In this document: positions 1 through 9,697 of the stretch, in pieces
How the letters are laid out: every line of letters begins with the position of its first letter
Numbering within the stretch: position 1 is the first letter of the stretch
From: Qipengyuania pacifica
GTDB taxonomy: Bacteria; Pseudomonadota; Alphaproteobacteria; Sphingomonadales; Sphingomonadaceae
DNA length: 64,000 nt
Assembly (NCBI RefSeq): GCF_019857205.1
Contig: NZ_JAHWXO010000005.1
Span: 186,001-250,000 of the forward strand
Direction of reading: 5' to 3'
The notes under the pieces: generated by a model
Told to the model about the DNA's origin: nothing
What the model saw: the letters and a program-made list of their open reading frames with translations, nothing else
The model's database searches: none
Made by a program: the position numbers and the translations under genes

Positions 1-1531
1 TGATGCGATCGTACCGTAGTTGTTCGGGATCGCAATCCTTGCGTGTGCCGCACCCCATGGCAAGGGAGAGATCGGCGATTTCGCTGTTTGCACGGATCTT
101 GTCGGCGGTGGCGGATGCGACGTTCAGAATTTTACCGCGGATCGGAAGGATTGCCTGAGTCTTGCGATTGCGCGCCTGCTTGGCGCTGCCGCCTGCACTG
201 TCGCCTTCGACGATGAAAAGTTCGGTCTCACCGTCACCTTCGCCAGAACAGTCGGTGAGCTTGCCCGGAAGGCGCAGCTTCTTGGCATTGGTTGCGGTCT
301 TGCGCTTGATCTCGCGCTCCTGCTTGCGACGCAGGCGCTCGTCCATTCGCTCCATGACTTGCCCGAGCAGGGCTTTGCCCCGATCCATATTGTCGGAGAG
401 GAAATGGTCGAAATGATCGCGAACGGCGTTTTCCACCAGTCGCGCGGCCTCTGGCGAAGTAAGCCGGTCCTTGGTCTGGCTCTGGAACTGGGGGTCGCGA
501 ATGAAGACACTGAGCATGACCTCGGCGCCGGTCATTACGTCGTCGGCAGTAAGGTCCTTGGCCTTTTTTGCCCCTGTCAGTTCGCCGAAGCCACGCAAAC
601 CCTTGGTGAGCGCCGCGCGGAGCCCCTGTTCATGCGTTCCGCCATCGGGGGTGGGCACGGTATTGCAGTACCAGCTTGTCGATCCGTCCGAATAGAGCGG
701 CCATGCGATGGCCCATTCGACACGGCCAGCCTCGTCGGGGAAATCCTGATTGCCCGCGAAAGGCTGCGTAGTAACGCATTCACGTCCGCCGAGCTGTTCG
801 GCAAGATGATCGGCCAGACCGCCGGGAAACTTGAACACGGCTTCTGCCGGCACGTCTTCGCTGGCCAGACTTTCGGCGCATTTCCAGCGGATTTCGACGC
901 CTGCAAAGAGATAGGCCTTTGAACGGGCGAGCTTGAACAGGCGCTTGGGACTGAACTGGCGGTCGCCGAAGATTTCGATATCGGGGACGAAGCTGACCGT
1001 CGTCCCACGCCGATTGGGGGTGGGGCCGAGTTCTTCCAGCGCGCCCAAGGTCTGTCCCTTGGAGAAGCTCTGCGCGTAAAGCTGCTTGTCACGCGCGACC
1101 TCGACCCGCGTATCGCTGGACAGGGCGTTCACGACCGAAACGCCGACGCCGTGGAGGCCGCCGCTGGTGGCGTAGGCCTTGCCTGAAAATTTGCCACCGG
1201 AGTGCAGCGTGGAGAGGATGACCTCGAGTGTGGATTTGCCCGGGAATTTGGGATGCTCGCGCACCGGCATACCGCGTCCGTTGTCCGACACGGTTACGCG
1301 ATTACCTTCGTCGAGCCGCACCTCGATCCGCGTGGCATGCCCGGCCACTGCCTCGTCCATCGAATTGTCGAGTACTTCGGCGACCAGATGGTGTAGCGCG
1401 CGGTCATCGGTCCCGCCGATATACATGCCGGGTCTGCGGCGAACGGGTTCGAGGCCTTCCAGAACCTCGATCGAGGAAGCGTCGTAATCGCCGCTGGAGG
1501 TGGGCGTGTTTTCGAACAGATCGTCGGACAT
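1..1531 (-). CDS. parE: DNA topoisomerase IV subunit B, partial (C-terminus beyond window)
   Basis: Encodes the ATPase subunit of topoisomerase IV, which decatenates daughter chromosomes with ParC. Translating the reverse strand from ATG 1531-1529 gives a protein starting MSDDLFENTP. It has the GHKL ATPase signatures (LDNSMDEA, DNGRGMPV, GLHGVGVSVVN) and, further on, the Toprim entry EGDSAGGSAKQARNR. About 510 codons are open to the left edge, so roughly the last quarter of a typical ~660-residue ParE is missing only because the window ends. The GyrB alternative is less likely: the start and the GLHGVG context are ParE-like, but that is a family-level judgement. Confidence 0.93.
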   Translation of the reverse strand, partial: MSDDLFENTPTSSGDYDASSIEVLEGLEPVRRRPGMYIGGTDDRALHHLVAEVLDNSMDEAVAGHATRIEVRLDEGNRVTVSDNGRGMPVREHPKFPGKSTLEVILSTLHSGGKFSGKAYATSGGLHGVGVSVVNALSSDTRVEVARDKQLYAQSFSKGQTLGALEELGPTPNRRGTTVSFVPDIEIFGDRQFSPKRLFKLARSKAYLFAGVEIRWKCAESLASEDVPAEAVFKFPGGLADHLAEQLGGRECVTTQPFAGNQDFPDEAGRVEWAIAWPLYSDGSTSWYCNTVPTPDGGTHEQGLRAALTKGLRGFGELTGAKKAKDLTADDVMTGAEVMLSVFIRDPQFQSQTKDRLTSPEAARLVENAVRDHFDHFLSDNMDRGKALLGQVMERMDERLRRKQEREIKRKTATNAKKLRLPGKLTDCSGEGDGETELFIVEGDSAGGSAKQARNRKTQAILPIRGKILNVASATADKIRANSEIADLSLAMGCGTRKDCDPEQLRYDRI

Positions 1532-1595
1532 GGCTGCTGCTATATCGCGCCGATCTGTCCGCCTACAAGCGCCCCGGACAGGTTATCCGCCCTGC

Positions 1596-2756
1596 TTAGA
1601 ACCGGGCAGGCGCGTTATCGACCACGACGACCGAGCCATTGCGTACTTCGCGTACTTCAAAAGCACGTTCGACCATTCCGTTGCGACCGAAGCGGAATGC
1701 GCCATCGAGCCCCAGAAAACCGTCCGACGCGAGCAACTCGTTTTCGGGGAAATCCCGCCCGACGCGCCAGTCGCGCGCAACCCGCAGGGTCAGTAGGACG
1801 GCGTCGTATCCAAGGGTCGCGATGCGATAGGGCTGGCTGCCGAAGCGCGCCTCGTAACTGTCCACAAACCGTTTGTAACGCGTGTCCGATATGGCCGAGA
1901 ACCATGCGCCGCCCAATGCCGAGGCTCGAGTGACCGCGCTTTCTCCGCTCCACAATTCGGTGCCGAGAAGGCGGGTCTTGTCGGAGCCGCCCGAAGGATT
2001 GAGCACGCCAGCCGCCTGTGCCGCGAGCCGCGCGCCATCGGCGATCAGGACCGCATCATAGCCCCCATGCGATTTGAGGCGCTGGGCCGCGCTGACGATG
2101 GAGGTATTGCCGCGGGCATACCGTTCGGTCCACACCACTTCTCCGCCATAGGCGGACACGGCCTGGCGCATGGCATTTTCTGCTCGGGCGCCATATTCCC
2201 CATCGGGCGCGATGACGGCAAACCTCTGGGCGCCCTTGCTGCGCGCGTACTGGATGGTACGCATGATCGACTGGTCGGGAATCTGGCCCATGATGAACAC
2301 GTCGGGGCCCGCAGCGCTGATATCGTTGGAAAAAGATATGACCGGCACGTCAGCCGCGCGGGCAGAGGCAACGACCGACCGGATGTTCGAACCGAGTAGT
2401 GGGCCGAGGATGAGCTTGTTGCCTTCCGCAATAGCCTGCTGGGCAGCGGCCTCCGGGCCTTTCGCTGTATCATAGGTCGTGATGCGAAGGTTGTCGGCGT
2501 TCGTGTCGAGCAGCGCCATGGTGGTTGCATTGGCAATCGACTGGCCGACCGGGCCGTTCTGGCCGGTCATCGGCACGAGCAATGCGATGCGGTGCCGCGT
2601 TTCATCGCTTGGCAGGCTTTCGGTCGGTTCGGGTGCGGGCGTCTGGGCCACGGGTCCGGGGCGTTCTGCACCCTTTGGAATCACCGCGCAGGCGCCCAGC
2701 AATGCTGCCAGCCCCACGGTAACCATTGCCCGACGGTCGATAGTCCAGCGCTTCAT
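1596..2756 (-). CDS. LpoA-like penicillin-binding protein activator lipoprotein
   Basis: A 386-residue lipoprotein: charged N-terminus, hydrophobic stretch and lipobox LLGAC near residue 22, then a Pro/Glu-rich linker. The rest is a periplasmic type-1 binding-protein fold (ALLVPMTGQNGPVGQSI at the start of the fold, LGPLLGS, IAPDGEYG). This is the C-terminal domain of LpoA/YraM; the N-terminal TPR domain of enterobacterial LpoA is absent, as is usual in alphaproteobacteria. It probably stimulates a class A PBP from the outer membrane. It is divergent from rsmI with only 37 bp between, the conserved yraM-rsmI(yraL)-yraN arrangement. Confidence 0.85.
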   Translation of the reverse strand: MKRWTIDRRAMVTVGLAALLGACAVIPKGAERPGPVAQTPAPEPTESLPSDETRHRIALLVPMTGQNGPVGQSIANATTMALLDTNADNLRITTYDTAKGPEAAAQQAIAEGNKLILGPLLGSNIRSVVASARAADVPVISFSNDISAAGPDVFIMGQIPDQSIMRTIQYARSKGAQRFAVIAPDGEYGARAENAMRQAVSAYGGEVVWTERYARGNTSIVSAAQRLKSHGGYDAVLIADGARLAAQAAGVLNPSGGSDKTRLLGTELWSGESAVTRASALGGAWFSAISDTRYKRFVDSYEARFGSQPYRIATLGYDAVLLTLRVARDWRVGRDFPENELLASDGFLGLDGAFRFGRNGMVERAFEVREVRNGSVVVVDNAPARF

Positions 2757-2793
2757 CTTGCCGCATCCCTCATTCTTGGTTCATGGGTGAACG

Positions 2794-3648
2794 GTGTCCG
2801 ATGCAACTTCACCCGAAAACCGATCCCTTACACCGGGGCTCTATATCGTCTCCACCCCGATCGGCAATCTCGGCGATATTACGCTGAGAGCGGTCGAAGT
2901 GTTGCGACAATGCGACGGCATCGCGTGCGAGGATACCCGCGTAACGGGCAAGCTGCTAAAACATCTGGGTATTTCGAAACCGATGTGGCGCTATGACGAT
3001 CATAGCGAACATCGCGACCGAACGCGTCTGGTCGAATCCATGCGATCGAAAGCGGTCGCACTGGTCAGCGATGCAGGCACGCCGATGGTATCGGATCCGG
3101 GCTATCGCCTCGTCAACGACTGCCGGGCCGAGGGCATTCCGGTGACCGCCCTTCCAGGGGCTTGCGCTGCTATCAGTGGCCTGGCCCTGTCCGGATTGCC
3201 GAACGACCGGTTCCTGTTCGCCGGTTTCCTGCCGAGCAAGGAAAAGGCGAGGCGGGAGACCTTGGATGAGCTTGCGGCAGTAGACGCCACACTGATATTC
3301 TACGAAACCGCGCCGCGACTGACGAAATCTCTAGCGGCGATCGAAGCGGCATTGCCCGATCGTGAAGTTGCCGTGGCGCGCGAAATAACCAAGCTTCACG
3401 AAGAACTGCGCCGCGGGCTGCCGTCCGGTCTGCTGGCATATTATGATGCCAACCCGCCCAAAGGCGAAATCGTGTTGTTGGTCGGCCCCCCGCCGGAAAG
3501 CATTGCCAGCGAAGAAGATGCCGATGCTATGCTTCGGAATGCGTTGAGGACGATGAAAGCCTCGCAGGCCGCGGCTCAGGTGGCCAAAGCAACCGGGATG
3601 GACCGCAAGACGTTATATGCCCGCGCGATGGAACTCCGCTCGGCATGA
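2794..3648 (+). CDS. rsmI: 16S rRNA (cytidine-1402-2'-O)-methyltransferase RsmI
   Basis: A 284-residue SAM-dependent methylase of the tetrapyrrole-methylase fold that 2'-O-methylates C1402 in the 16S decoding centre. Visible signatures are STPIGNLGDITLRA near the N-terminus, CEDTRVTGKLL, the SDAGTPMVSDPG loop and LPGACAAISGLALSGL. The start is GTG 2794; an upstream ATG at 2783 is out of frame. The 3' end overlaps yraN by ATGA, so the two are probably translationally coupled. Confidence 0.95.
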   Translation: MSDATSPENRSLTPGLYIVSTPIGNLGDITLRAVEVLRQCDGIACEDTRVTGKLLKHLGISKPMWRYDDHSEHRDRTRLVESMRSKAVALVSDAGTPMVSDPGYRLVNDCRAEGIPVTALPGACAAISGLALSGLPNDRFLFAGFLPSKEKARRETLDELAAVDATLIFYETAPRLTKSLAAIEAALPDREVAVAREITKLHEELRRGLPSGLLAYYDANPPKGEIVLLVGPPPESIASEEDADAMLRNALRTMKASQAAAQVAKATGMDRKTLYARAMELRSA

Positions 3649-3995
3649 AGCGCCAATCGGCGGAGAAGAATGGCCGTGACGGTGAAGCGCGAGCAGCCCT
3701 CTGGCTCCGGGCGAAAGGATGGCAGATCCTCGACCAGCGGGTCAAAACGCCCGTCGGCGAGATCGATCTGGTCGCCAAGCGCGGCTCGATCATCGCCTTT
3801 GTGGAGGTGAAATGGCGCAAACGGGGCGTCGACCTCGATCATGCGATCGACGAATATCGTCTTTCCCGCGTCGCCGCAGCGGTCGAAGCGGCGGCGCATC
3901 GTTATGCCGTGAATGGTGAAGACATCCGGATCGACGTAATCCTCCTTGCGCCCGGTAGCTTCCCTCGCCACATCGCCAATGCCTGGCAGCCCTGA
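3645..3995 (+). CDS. yraN: YraN/UPF0102 family nuclease-fold protein
   Basis: A 116-residue protein of the UPF0102 family, a small restriction-endonuclease-like fold whose cellular role is not settled. The core GEIDLVAKRG followed by AFVEVKWRKRG gives the acidic and E-x-K residues expected of the PD-(D/E)XK fold. The ATG lies inside the rsmI stop (ATGA), so expression is coupled to rsmI; the rsmI-yraN pair is widely conserved. Confidence 0.9.
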   Translation: MKRQSAEKNGRDGEARAALWLRAKGWQILDQRVKTPVGEIDLVAKRGSIIAFVEVKWRKRGVDLDHAIDEYRLSRVAAAVEAAAHRYAVNGEDIRIDVILLAPGSFPRHIANAWQP

Positions 3996-4029
3996 TCGCT
4001 GAATGGGCGCCAGATGATCGGAGAATAAA

Positions 4030-4998
4030 ATGTCGCTACGCGTCGCCGTCCAGATGGACCCGCTCGAGAACATCAACATTGCGGGCGACAGTTCCTTCGC
4101 CCTGATGCTGTCGGCGCAGGCGCGAGGGCACGAACTCTGGCATTATGATGTGACCAGCCTTGCTTACGAAAGCGAGGGGACACCCCATGGCCGGATTACC
4201 GCGCATGCCACGCCGGTAACAGTGCAGCGCGATGCAGGGAATCATTTCAACGCGGGAGAGCGCCGTCGCATCGACCTGGCGCAAGACATCGACGTAATCC
4301 TGATGCGCCAGGATCCGCCCTTTCATCTCGGCTATATCAGTGCGGCTCTGCTGCTCGATCGCCTGAAGGGTAAGACGCTCGTTGCCAACGACCCGCGAGA
4401 AGTCGTGAACGCCCCCGAGAAGATGTTCGTGCTGGATTATGCGCAATATATGCCACCGACGCTCGTCGCACGTCACGTGGATGATCTGCGAGCATTTCAG
4501 AAAAAACACGGATCGGTCGTGGTGAAGCCTCTTCACGGCAACGGCGGCAAGGCGATCTTCAGGATCGACGAGTCCGGTACGAATCTCTCGGCCTTGTCCG
4601 AGGTCTTCGATCAAACCTGGCCGGAACCGCACATGGTGCAGCCTTTCCTTCCTGAAGTGAGTGAAGGCGACAAACGCATCGTACTGGTCGATGGCGAGTT
4701 TGCCGGCGCAATTAACCGCTTCCCAGGCGAAGGCGAGTTTCGCTCAAATCTTGCTCAGGGCGGTCATGCCGAAGCGACGGAGCTGACCGCGCGGGAAGAG
4801 GAAATCTGCGCGGCGATGGGGCCTGAACTCAAGCGGCGCGGGCTCGTCTTCGTTGGCATTGATGTGATCGGAGGCAAGTGGCTGACGGAGATAAACGTCA
4901 CCTCGCCTACGGGAATCGTTGCGATCGACAGATTCAACGGCACCGATACGGCCGCGCTGATATGGGATGCGATCGAACGCCGTCATGCCGCAATGTAG
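4030..4998 (+). CDS. gshB: Glutathione synthase
   Basis: A 322-residue ATP-grasp ligase that joins glycine to gamma-glutamylcysteine, the last step of glutathione synthesis. The N-terminal substrate domain begins LRVAVQMDPLENINIAGDS; the ATP-grasp part has VVVKPLHGNGGKAIFR and EINVTSPTGI near the C-terminus. Length matches bacterial GshB. A GGAG ribosome site lies about 7 bases before the ATG. It follows yraN by 34 bp and is probably in the same transcript. A glutathione-regulated-type Kef antiporter occurs about 30 kb away in this window. Confidence 0.96.
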   Translation: MSLRVAVQMDPLENINIAGDSSFALMLSAQARGHELWHYDVTSLAYESEGTPHGRITAHATPVTVQRDAGNHFNAGERRRIDLAQDIDVILMRQDPPFHLGYISAALLLDRLKGKTLVANDPREVVNAPEKMFVLDYAQYMPPTLVARHVDDLRAFQKKHGSVVVKPLHGNGGKAIFRIDESGTNLSALSEVFDQTWPEPHMVQPFLPEVSEGDKRIVLVDGEFAGAINRFPGEGEFRSNLAQGGHAEATELTAREEEICAAMGPELKRRGLVFVGIDVIGGKWLTEINVTSPTGIVAIDRFNGTDTAALIWDAIERRHAAM

Positions 4999-5030
4999 GA
5001 CCATCTGACAGAGTTGATCGTTAGCGGTCC

Positions 5031-5636
5031 ATGCACGAACTTATCATCCGCGCGATAGAGCAGGGCGGCCTCGTCGGCATCTTCCTTCTCATGGCGCTGG
5101 AGAACATTTTCCCGCCGATCCCGTCCGAAGTCATCATGGGGCTTGGCGGGGTGGCGGTGTCCCGCGGCACGATGGATTTCTGGCCATTGATGATCTCCGG
5201 GACGGTCGGATCAACTCTCGGGAATTATGCCTGGTATTGGCTGGGAGACCATTGGGGCAAAACGAGGCTCGAACCCTTTGTCGAGAGATGGGGGCGCTGG
5301 CTGACCATGGAATGGGAAGATGTCGAAAAGGCACGCGGGTTTTTTCGGCGGCATGGGCCATGGGTGGTGTTCGTGTTCCGGTTTACGCCGATCTTCCGTA
5401 CCATGATTTCGCTTCCGGCAGGCTTGGCTCACATGGGCGTCTGGCGGTTTCTTGCCTTTACCTTTGCGGGGGCGTTCATCTGGAACCTTCTCCTGGTCGA
5501 AGGCGGGCGAAGGCTCGCCGACTGGCTGGAAGAATCGCAGCACATACTTGGCTGGATCATCCTCGGATTCATCGGCCTTGCGCTGGTCGGATATTTGTGG
5601 CGGGTGGTTACGTGGAAACCGCGCGACAAGCGCTAG
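5031..5636 (+). CDS. DedA/VTT family inner-membrane protein
   Basis: A 201-residue membrane protein with four to five hydrophobic segments. It carries the DedA hallmark ENIFPPIPSEVIM near residue 25 and a central FRFTPIFRTMISLPAGLAHM segment with the conserved Arg and Gly residues. DedA proteins act in membrane homeostasis; several flip phospholipids or undecaprenyl phosphate. The substrate cannot be told here. The TAG stop overlaps the xerC stop on the other strand by 3 bp, so the two genes are convergent with no room for a terminator. Confidence 0.88.
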   Translation: MHELIIRAIEQGGLVGIFLLMALENIFPPIPSEVIMGLGGVAVSRGTMDFWPLMISGTVGSTLGNYAWYWLGDHWGKTRLEPFVERWGRWLTMEWEDVEKARGFFRRHGPWVVFVFRFTPIFRTMISLPAGLAHMGVWRFLAFTFAGAFIWNLLLVEGGRRLADWLEESQHILGWIILGFIGLALVGYLWRVVTWKPRDKR

Positions 5637-6529
5637 CTGCCTTCGCGCGGGTGGGCCTTGCGATAGATATCCAGCAGGCTAGCGGCGTCGACCTTGGTAT
5701 AAATCTGCGTGGAGCCGAGGCTGGCATGGCCAAGCAATTCCTGCAGGCTGCGTAGATCTGCGCCTGCGCCCAGAAGATGGGTCGCGAAGCTGTGGCGCAG
5801 AGCGTGGGGTGTTGCCGTGTCTGGCAGCCCCAGTGCCTTTCGGGCCCGAGCGGTCGCCTTCTGCACGACACCTTGGGTCAATGGCCCGCCCTTGGCCCCC
5901 CGGAAGAGGGGCTCATTTCTGCTCAGCGTCCAAGGACATTGAGCGACGTAATCAGCCACCGCTTCCCGCACGACGGGCAGGATAGGCACAACGCGCTGTT
6001 TGCCGCCCTTGCCGGTGACGGTCAGTCGTTCACCCAGGGGGATCGCATCCCCTGAAACAGAGAGTGCCTCGGCTATACGCATGCCCGCGCCATAGAGCAG
6101 GAGGAGAACCGCACGGTCCCGCGCGCCAATCCAGTCTTCGCCTGCGATAGCCTCCACGGTATCGGCAAGCCCTATCGCATCGTCAGGCGTGACGGGGCGG
6201 GGCAAACCCTTGCGGATTTTGGGACCTCGCATTCGGGGAGGGTCGGAAAGTTCATGGCCTGCCTGTGCCCGGGCGAAAGCGATAAACCCCTTGAGCGCGG
6301 ACAACTCACGCGCCGCAGAAGCATTCGATAATCCGTCCGAACGCCGCGAGGCGAGATGGGACCGCAGTTGTGCAGCCGTGATATCGGCCACCTGGTCCCA
6401 AGAATTGAGGTCTAGCTGAGCGAGAAGGGTTGATGCGGCCTTGTCATAAGCCCGAACCGTATGCGGCGAACGCCTGAGCCCCAAAGCGAGGTGATCGTGC
6501 CAAGGACTCAGCAGCTCGGCCCGGCTCAT
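5633..6529 (-). CDS. xerC: Tyrosine recombinase XerC
   Basis: A 298-residue site-specific recombinase that with XerD resolves chromosome dimers at dif. All catalytic residues are visible: R151 (GAGMRIAEAL), the beta-hairpin Lys at 174/177 (GKGGKQR), H242 and R245 (HALRHSFATH), H268 (LGHASL) and nucleophile Y277 (TQIYTKVD). The N-terminal SAM-like domain spans about residues 5-90. ATG 6529 is chosen because it overlaps the hemW stop by ATGA and gives the family length; the frame is open 32 codons further upstream, inside hemW. XerC versus XerD rests on overall similarity. Confidence 0.9.
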   Translation of the reverse strand: MSRAELLSPWHDHLALGLRRSPHTVRAYDKAASTLLAQLDLNSWDQVADITAAQLRSHLASRRSDGLSNASAARELSALKGFIAFARAQAGHELSDPPRMRGPKIRKGLPRPVTPDDAIGLADTVEAIAGEDWIGARDRAVLLLLYGAGMRIAEALSVSGDAIPLGERLTVTGKGGKQRVVPILPVVREAVADYVAQCPWTLSRNEPLFRGAKGGPLTQGVVQKATARARKALGLPDTATPHALRHSFATHLLGAGADLRSLQELLGHASLGSTQIYTKVDAASLLDIYRKAHPREGS

Positions 6530-7680
6530 GATGCCACCAGATCTGCCTGAACCAATTCGCCCAGCAGCGCATCCAGCAATGGCATGCCTTGCGGAGTGAC
6601 GCCGATCTTTTCCTCCTTCGACCACACGAGGCCGAGATCCCGATAAAGGGCCATCTTGCTGACATCGATCAGACTAGAGGTTGTAACATCGAACCGGCCA
6701 CCGATCCCAGCGAGGTCGATCCCTTCGTCAAGTCGAAGGCCCATCAGGAGTGCTTCGGAAGCCTGTTCGCGCCGATCGAGCATGCGTGCTTCGGCAATTC
6801 CGTGCGAGTGATCTGCGACTGCCGAAAGATAGTTTTCCGGTTTCTTGTGCCTAACCGTTGCGACATTCCGCCGCCGCCCATGGGCGCCGGGTCCGATGCC
6901 GATATAGTCCTGATATCGCCAGTATGTGAGGTTGTGCCTGCCTTCCTGCCCGGGGCGGGCATGGTTGCTGACCTCATATGCCGGTAGCCCCGCTGCGTCT
7001 GTCATGCTGCGCGTGAGAGCGAAGAGATCGGCGGCATTGTCGTCGTCCAGCGGGTCGAAAATGCCGCGACGGACATCGGTCGCGAACCGGGTCGTGGGTT
7101 CGATGGTGAGCTGGTAAAGCGACATGTGATCGGTGCCAAGCGCGAGAGCTTCGGCCAGTTCCATGCTCCAGTCATTTTCCGATTGATCCGGGCGTGCGTA
7201 GATAAGATCGATCGACACGCGCGAGAAATGGCTTTGCGCCACCTCGACAGCTTTTACCGCTTCGTCTGCGCCGTGAAGGCGGCCGAGGAAACGCAGTACG
7301 TCGTCGCGCAGGCTCTGCACGCCAAGCGAAACCCGATTGACCCCGGCAAGGGCAAGCTCGGCGAATTTGGCTGCTTCTACCGAACTGGGATTTGCTTCCA
7401 GCGTGATTTCGATTCCGGGTTCGAAACCCCAGAGGTGTTCGGCCTCGTCTAAAAGGGTCGAGACCAGCGTTGGGGGCATCAGGGAAGGGGTTCCACCACC
7501 GAAAAAGATGCTCGTCAGCGGTTCATCGGAACAGGCTTCGCCGTGCTCATGACGCATGTCTGCAAGCAGGGCTGTTTCCCACAACGTGACATCCGTGGTC
7601 TGCCGTACATGACTGTTGAAATCGCAATAGGGGCATTTCGCAAGGCAGAACGGCCAATGAATGTATAATGCGCGGGCCAA
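6526..7680 (-). CDS. hemW: Radical SAM heme chaperone HemW
   Basis: A 384-residue radical-SAM protein formerly annotated as oxygen-independent coproporphyrinogen oxidase. The cluster cysteines C12, C16 and C19 lie in FCLAKCPYCDF. FFGGGTPSLM and LGVQSLRD match HemW, as does the HemN C-terminal domain. HemW binds heme and an Fe-S cluster and delivers heme to acceptor proteins; it lacks the extra cysteine of true HemN. The start is TTG at 7680 with a weak ribosome site, unusual but consistent with the conserved MARALYIHWPFC beginning. It is coupled to xerC and divergent from the CAP-domain gene, 25 bp apart. Confidence 0.92.
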   Translation of the reverse strand: MARALYIHWPFCLAKCPYCDFNSHVRQTTDVTLWETALLADMRHEHGEACSDEPLTSIFFGGGTPSLMPPTLVSTLLDEAEHLWGFEPGIEITLEANPSSVEAAKFAELALAGVNRVSLGVQSLRDDVLRFLGRLHGADEAVKAVEVAQSHFSRVSIDLIYARPDQSENDWSMELAEALALGTDHMSLYQLTIEPTTRFATDVRRGIFDPLDDDNAADLFALTRSMTDAAGLPAYEVSNHARPGQEGRHNLTYWRYQDYIGIGPGAHGRRRNVATVRHKKPENYLSAVADHSHGIAEARMLDRREQASEALLMGLRLDEGIDLAGIGGRFDVTTSSLIDVSKMALYRDLGLVWSKEEKIGVTPQGMPLLDALLGELVQADLVAS

Positions 7681-7705
7681 TATCTTCAGCTTATCTTAAC
7701 TGTGG

Positions 7706-8305
7706 ATGCGGAATCTGCCCGCCATGGACGGGTCAGGAAAATGGACTGCGCCTATCGTCGGCGCTTTAGCGGTGCTTTGTGCCACGGGGACTGCCGTGGC
7801 TGCAAGCGGATCGTCTGACTCAAGCTATGCGATGCCTGGGGAGCGAACGGCGCCATCAGGTTCCAGGGTCCAGGTCGCGGCACGCATTCTCGGCATGCAC
7901 AATGCAGAACGAAACCGCCTCAGCCTCGAGCCGCTGAAATGGAATGTCCATCTCGAGCGCGAAGCAGAACAATGGGCGCGCGTCCTCTCAGAAAAAGGCG
8001 TTTTACAACACGCCGATCGTTCAACACGCAACGGTACGGGTGAGAACCTCTGGATGGGAACCGCCGGCAATTGGCCCATCGAGACCATGGTGGGCATGTT
8101 TCTCGAAGAGAAAAAACATTACCGGCATGACAGTTTTCCAAACATCTCGCGCACTGGCAGTTGGAGCGATGTGGGCCATTACACTCAGATAGTGTGGCGT
8201 GACACCAAAGAGATTGGATGCGCGGTGGTTACGGCGCGCGGCAATGATGTCCTTGTCTGCCGGTACTGGCCTGCCGGGAATGTCTGGGGCCGAAAAGCCT
8301 ACTGA
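7706..8305 (+). CDS. Secreted CAP-domain (SCP/PR-1-like) protein
   Basis: A 199-residue protein with a likely signal peptide (hydrophobic GALAVLCATGTAVAAS near residues 18-33) and a CAP domain. All four CAP signatures are visible: HNAERNR, GENLW, GHYTQIVWRDTKEIGCA and the terminal CRYWPAGNV. The two cysteines probably form a disulfide. Bacterial CAP proteins are extracytoplasmic and mostly of unknown function, with roles proposed in lipid or ligand binding. The start could be ATG 7706 or ATG 7724. It stands alone between hemW and rdgB. Confidence 0.85.
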   Translation: MRNLPAMDGSGKWTAPIVGALAVLCATGTAVAASGSSDSSYAMPGERTAPSGSRVQVAARILGMHNAERNRLSLEPLKWNVHLEREAEQWARVLSEKGVLQHADRSTRNGTGENLWMGTAGNWPIETMVGMFLEEKKHYRHDSFPNISRTGSWSDVGHYTQIVWRDTKEIGCAVVTARGNDVLVCRYWPAGNVWGRKAY

Positions 8306-8308
8306 GAT

Positions 8309-8935
8309 TCAGCCGAACTGCTCGGCGACCAGCTTTCCAAAGGCATCCGCGCGGTGGCTGATGGCGTGCTTATCTGAAGGATCGAGTTCAGCGAAAGTCT
8401 GTTCGCGTCCCTCGGGCACGAAAACCGGATCGTATCCAAATCCCAGAGCGCCCCGCGGAGGCCAGGTGAGCGTGCCTTTTGCGGTCCCTTCGTAGATGGC
8501 CTGTTCCCCATCGGGCCACGCCAAAGCGAGCACGCAATGAAAAGCGCTGGAACGATCGACATTCGCCCCTTTCTGCTGGAGCATGCCTTCCACCTTGCCC
8601 ATGGCCATGAACCAGTCACGACCGGGATCGCCTTCGAACCACTGCCGTTCCGCCCAATCCGCGGTATAAACGCCGGGTCGCCCGTCGAGCGCGTCAACCG
8701 ACAGGCCGCTATCGTCTGCCAAAGCCACCAGACCCGAAGCCTCCGCTGCCGCCCGCGCTTTCAGAAGCGCATTCTGGACGAAAGTGGTGCCCGTTTCTGC
8801 AGGTTCGGGCAGCCCGAGGGAGCCCGCCGAGATGCATTTGACACCATACGGTTCGAGCAGCGCGGAAATCTCCTTGAGTTTTCCCGCATTATGCGTGGCA
8901 ATCACCAGCGTGCTCGAACCGATGCGGCGTGTCAT
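8309..8935 (-). CDS. rdgB: XTP/dITP diphosphatase (RdgB/HAM1)
   Basis: A 208-residue house-cleaning pyrophosphatase that removes ITP, dITP and XTP. The N-terminus has the nucleotide-binding [13 protein letters not shown]; the middle has [18 protein letters not shown], and the C-terminal [12 protein letters not shown] motif is intact. The ATG overlaps the rph stop by ATGA, so rph and rdgB form one coupled unit, a common arrangement in bacteria. Confidence 0.95.
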   Translation of the reverse strand: MTRRIGSSTLVIATHNAGKLKEISALLEPYGVKCISAGSLGLPEPAETGTTFVQNALLKARAAAEASGLVALADDSGLSVDALDGRPGVYTADWAERQWFEGDPGRDWFMAMGKVEGMLQQKGANVDRSSAFHCVLALAWPDGEQAIYEGTAKGTLTWPPRGALGFGYDPVFVPEGREQTFAELDPSDKHAISHRADAFGKLVAEQFG

Positions 8936-9648
8936 TTGCGCGTTGCCTCGTCCTGAGCCTTGAAGATCTGCGCGCAGCCGATCTGGGCAAGGCGCAGGAG
9001 CCGCAGGAAGCCCTCCTCGTCATAGGGCGCGCCTTCGGCGGTGGCTTGCGCCTCGGCAATCTTGCCGCCTTCGATGAGGACGAAATTGGCATCGGCATCA
9101 GCGCTGCTGTCCTCGGGATAGTCGAGGTCGAGGACAGGTGTGCCTTTGTAGATGCCGCAGGAGATCGCGGCAATTTTCGCCGAAATCGGATCCTGCGTGA
9201 TAGCGCCCGATTTCATCAGGCCATCGACTGCCAGGCGAAGGGCGACCCAAGCGCCGGAGATAGAGGCCGTGCGAGTTCCGCCGTCGGCCTGCAAAACATC
9301 GCAATCCAGCGTGATCTGATGCTCGCCCAGCTTCTTCAGGTCCACGACCGAGCGCAGGCTGCGGCCGATCAGACGCTGGATTTCCTGCGTCCGCCCGCTC
9401 TGCTTGCCTTTGGCCGCTTCGCGCTGGCCGCGGGTATGCGTCGCGCGCGGGAGCATTGAATACTCACCAGTGACCCAGCCTTCGCCCTTGCCGCGAAGCC
9501 AGGGCGGGATTCGATCTTCGACCGAAGCGGTGCACAGGACACGCGTTTCACCGAAATTGATCAGGCAGCTGCCCTCAGCATGCTTGGTGTAGCCGGTTTC
9601 GATGGTGATAGCGCGCATTTCGTCGGGCGCACGGCCGGAAGGTCGCAT
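8932..9648 (-). CDS. rph: Ribonuclease PH
   Basis: A 238-residue phosphorolytic 3'-5' exoribonuclease that trims tRNA and other RNA 3' ends. It begins [23 protein letters not shown], the phosphate-site [16 protein letters not shown] and [18 protein letters not shown] are conserved. ATG 9648 is chosen over earlier starts at 9660 and 9693 because GGAG sits 6 bases upstream and the length equals the family norm. Divergent from hrcA and coupled to rdgB. Confidence 0.96.
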   Translation of the reverse strand: MRPSGRAPDEMRAITIETGYTKHAEGSCLINFGETRVLCTASVEDRIPPWLRGKGEGWVTGEYSMLPRATHTRGQREAAKGKQSGRTQEIQRLIGRSLRSVVDLKKLGEHQITLDCDVLQADGGTRTASISGAWVALRLAVDGLMKSGAITQDPISAKIAAISCGIYKGTPVLDLDYPEDSSADADANFVLIEGGKIAEAQATAEGAPYDEEGFLRLLRLAQIGCAQIFKAQDEATRK

Positions 9649-9697
9649 AGGTTTCTCCATTGCAGTCGAATCTCGGGGATGCCTGTGGCGCAAGGGT

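Noticed and set aside
20-922. 300-codon plus-strand frame at the left edge
   Set aside because: It is antisense to parE, whose GHKL and Toprim motifs are clear on the minus strand.
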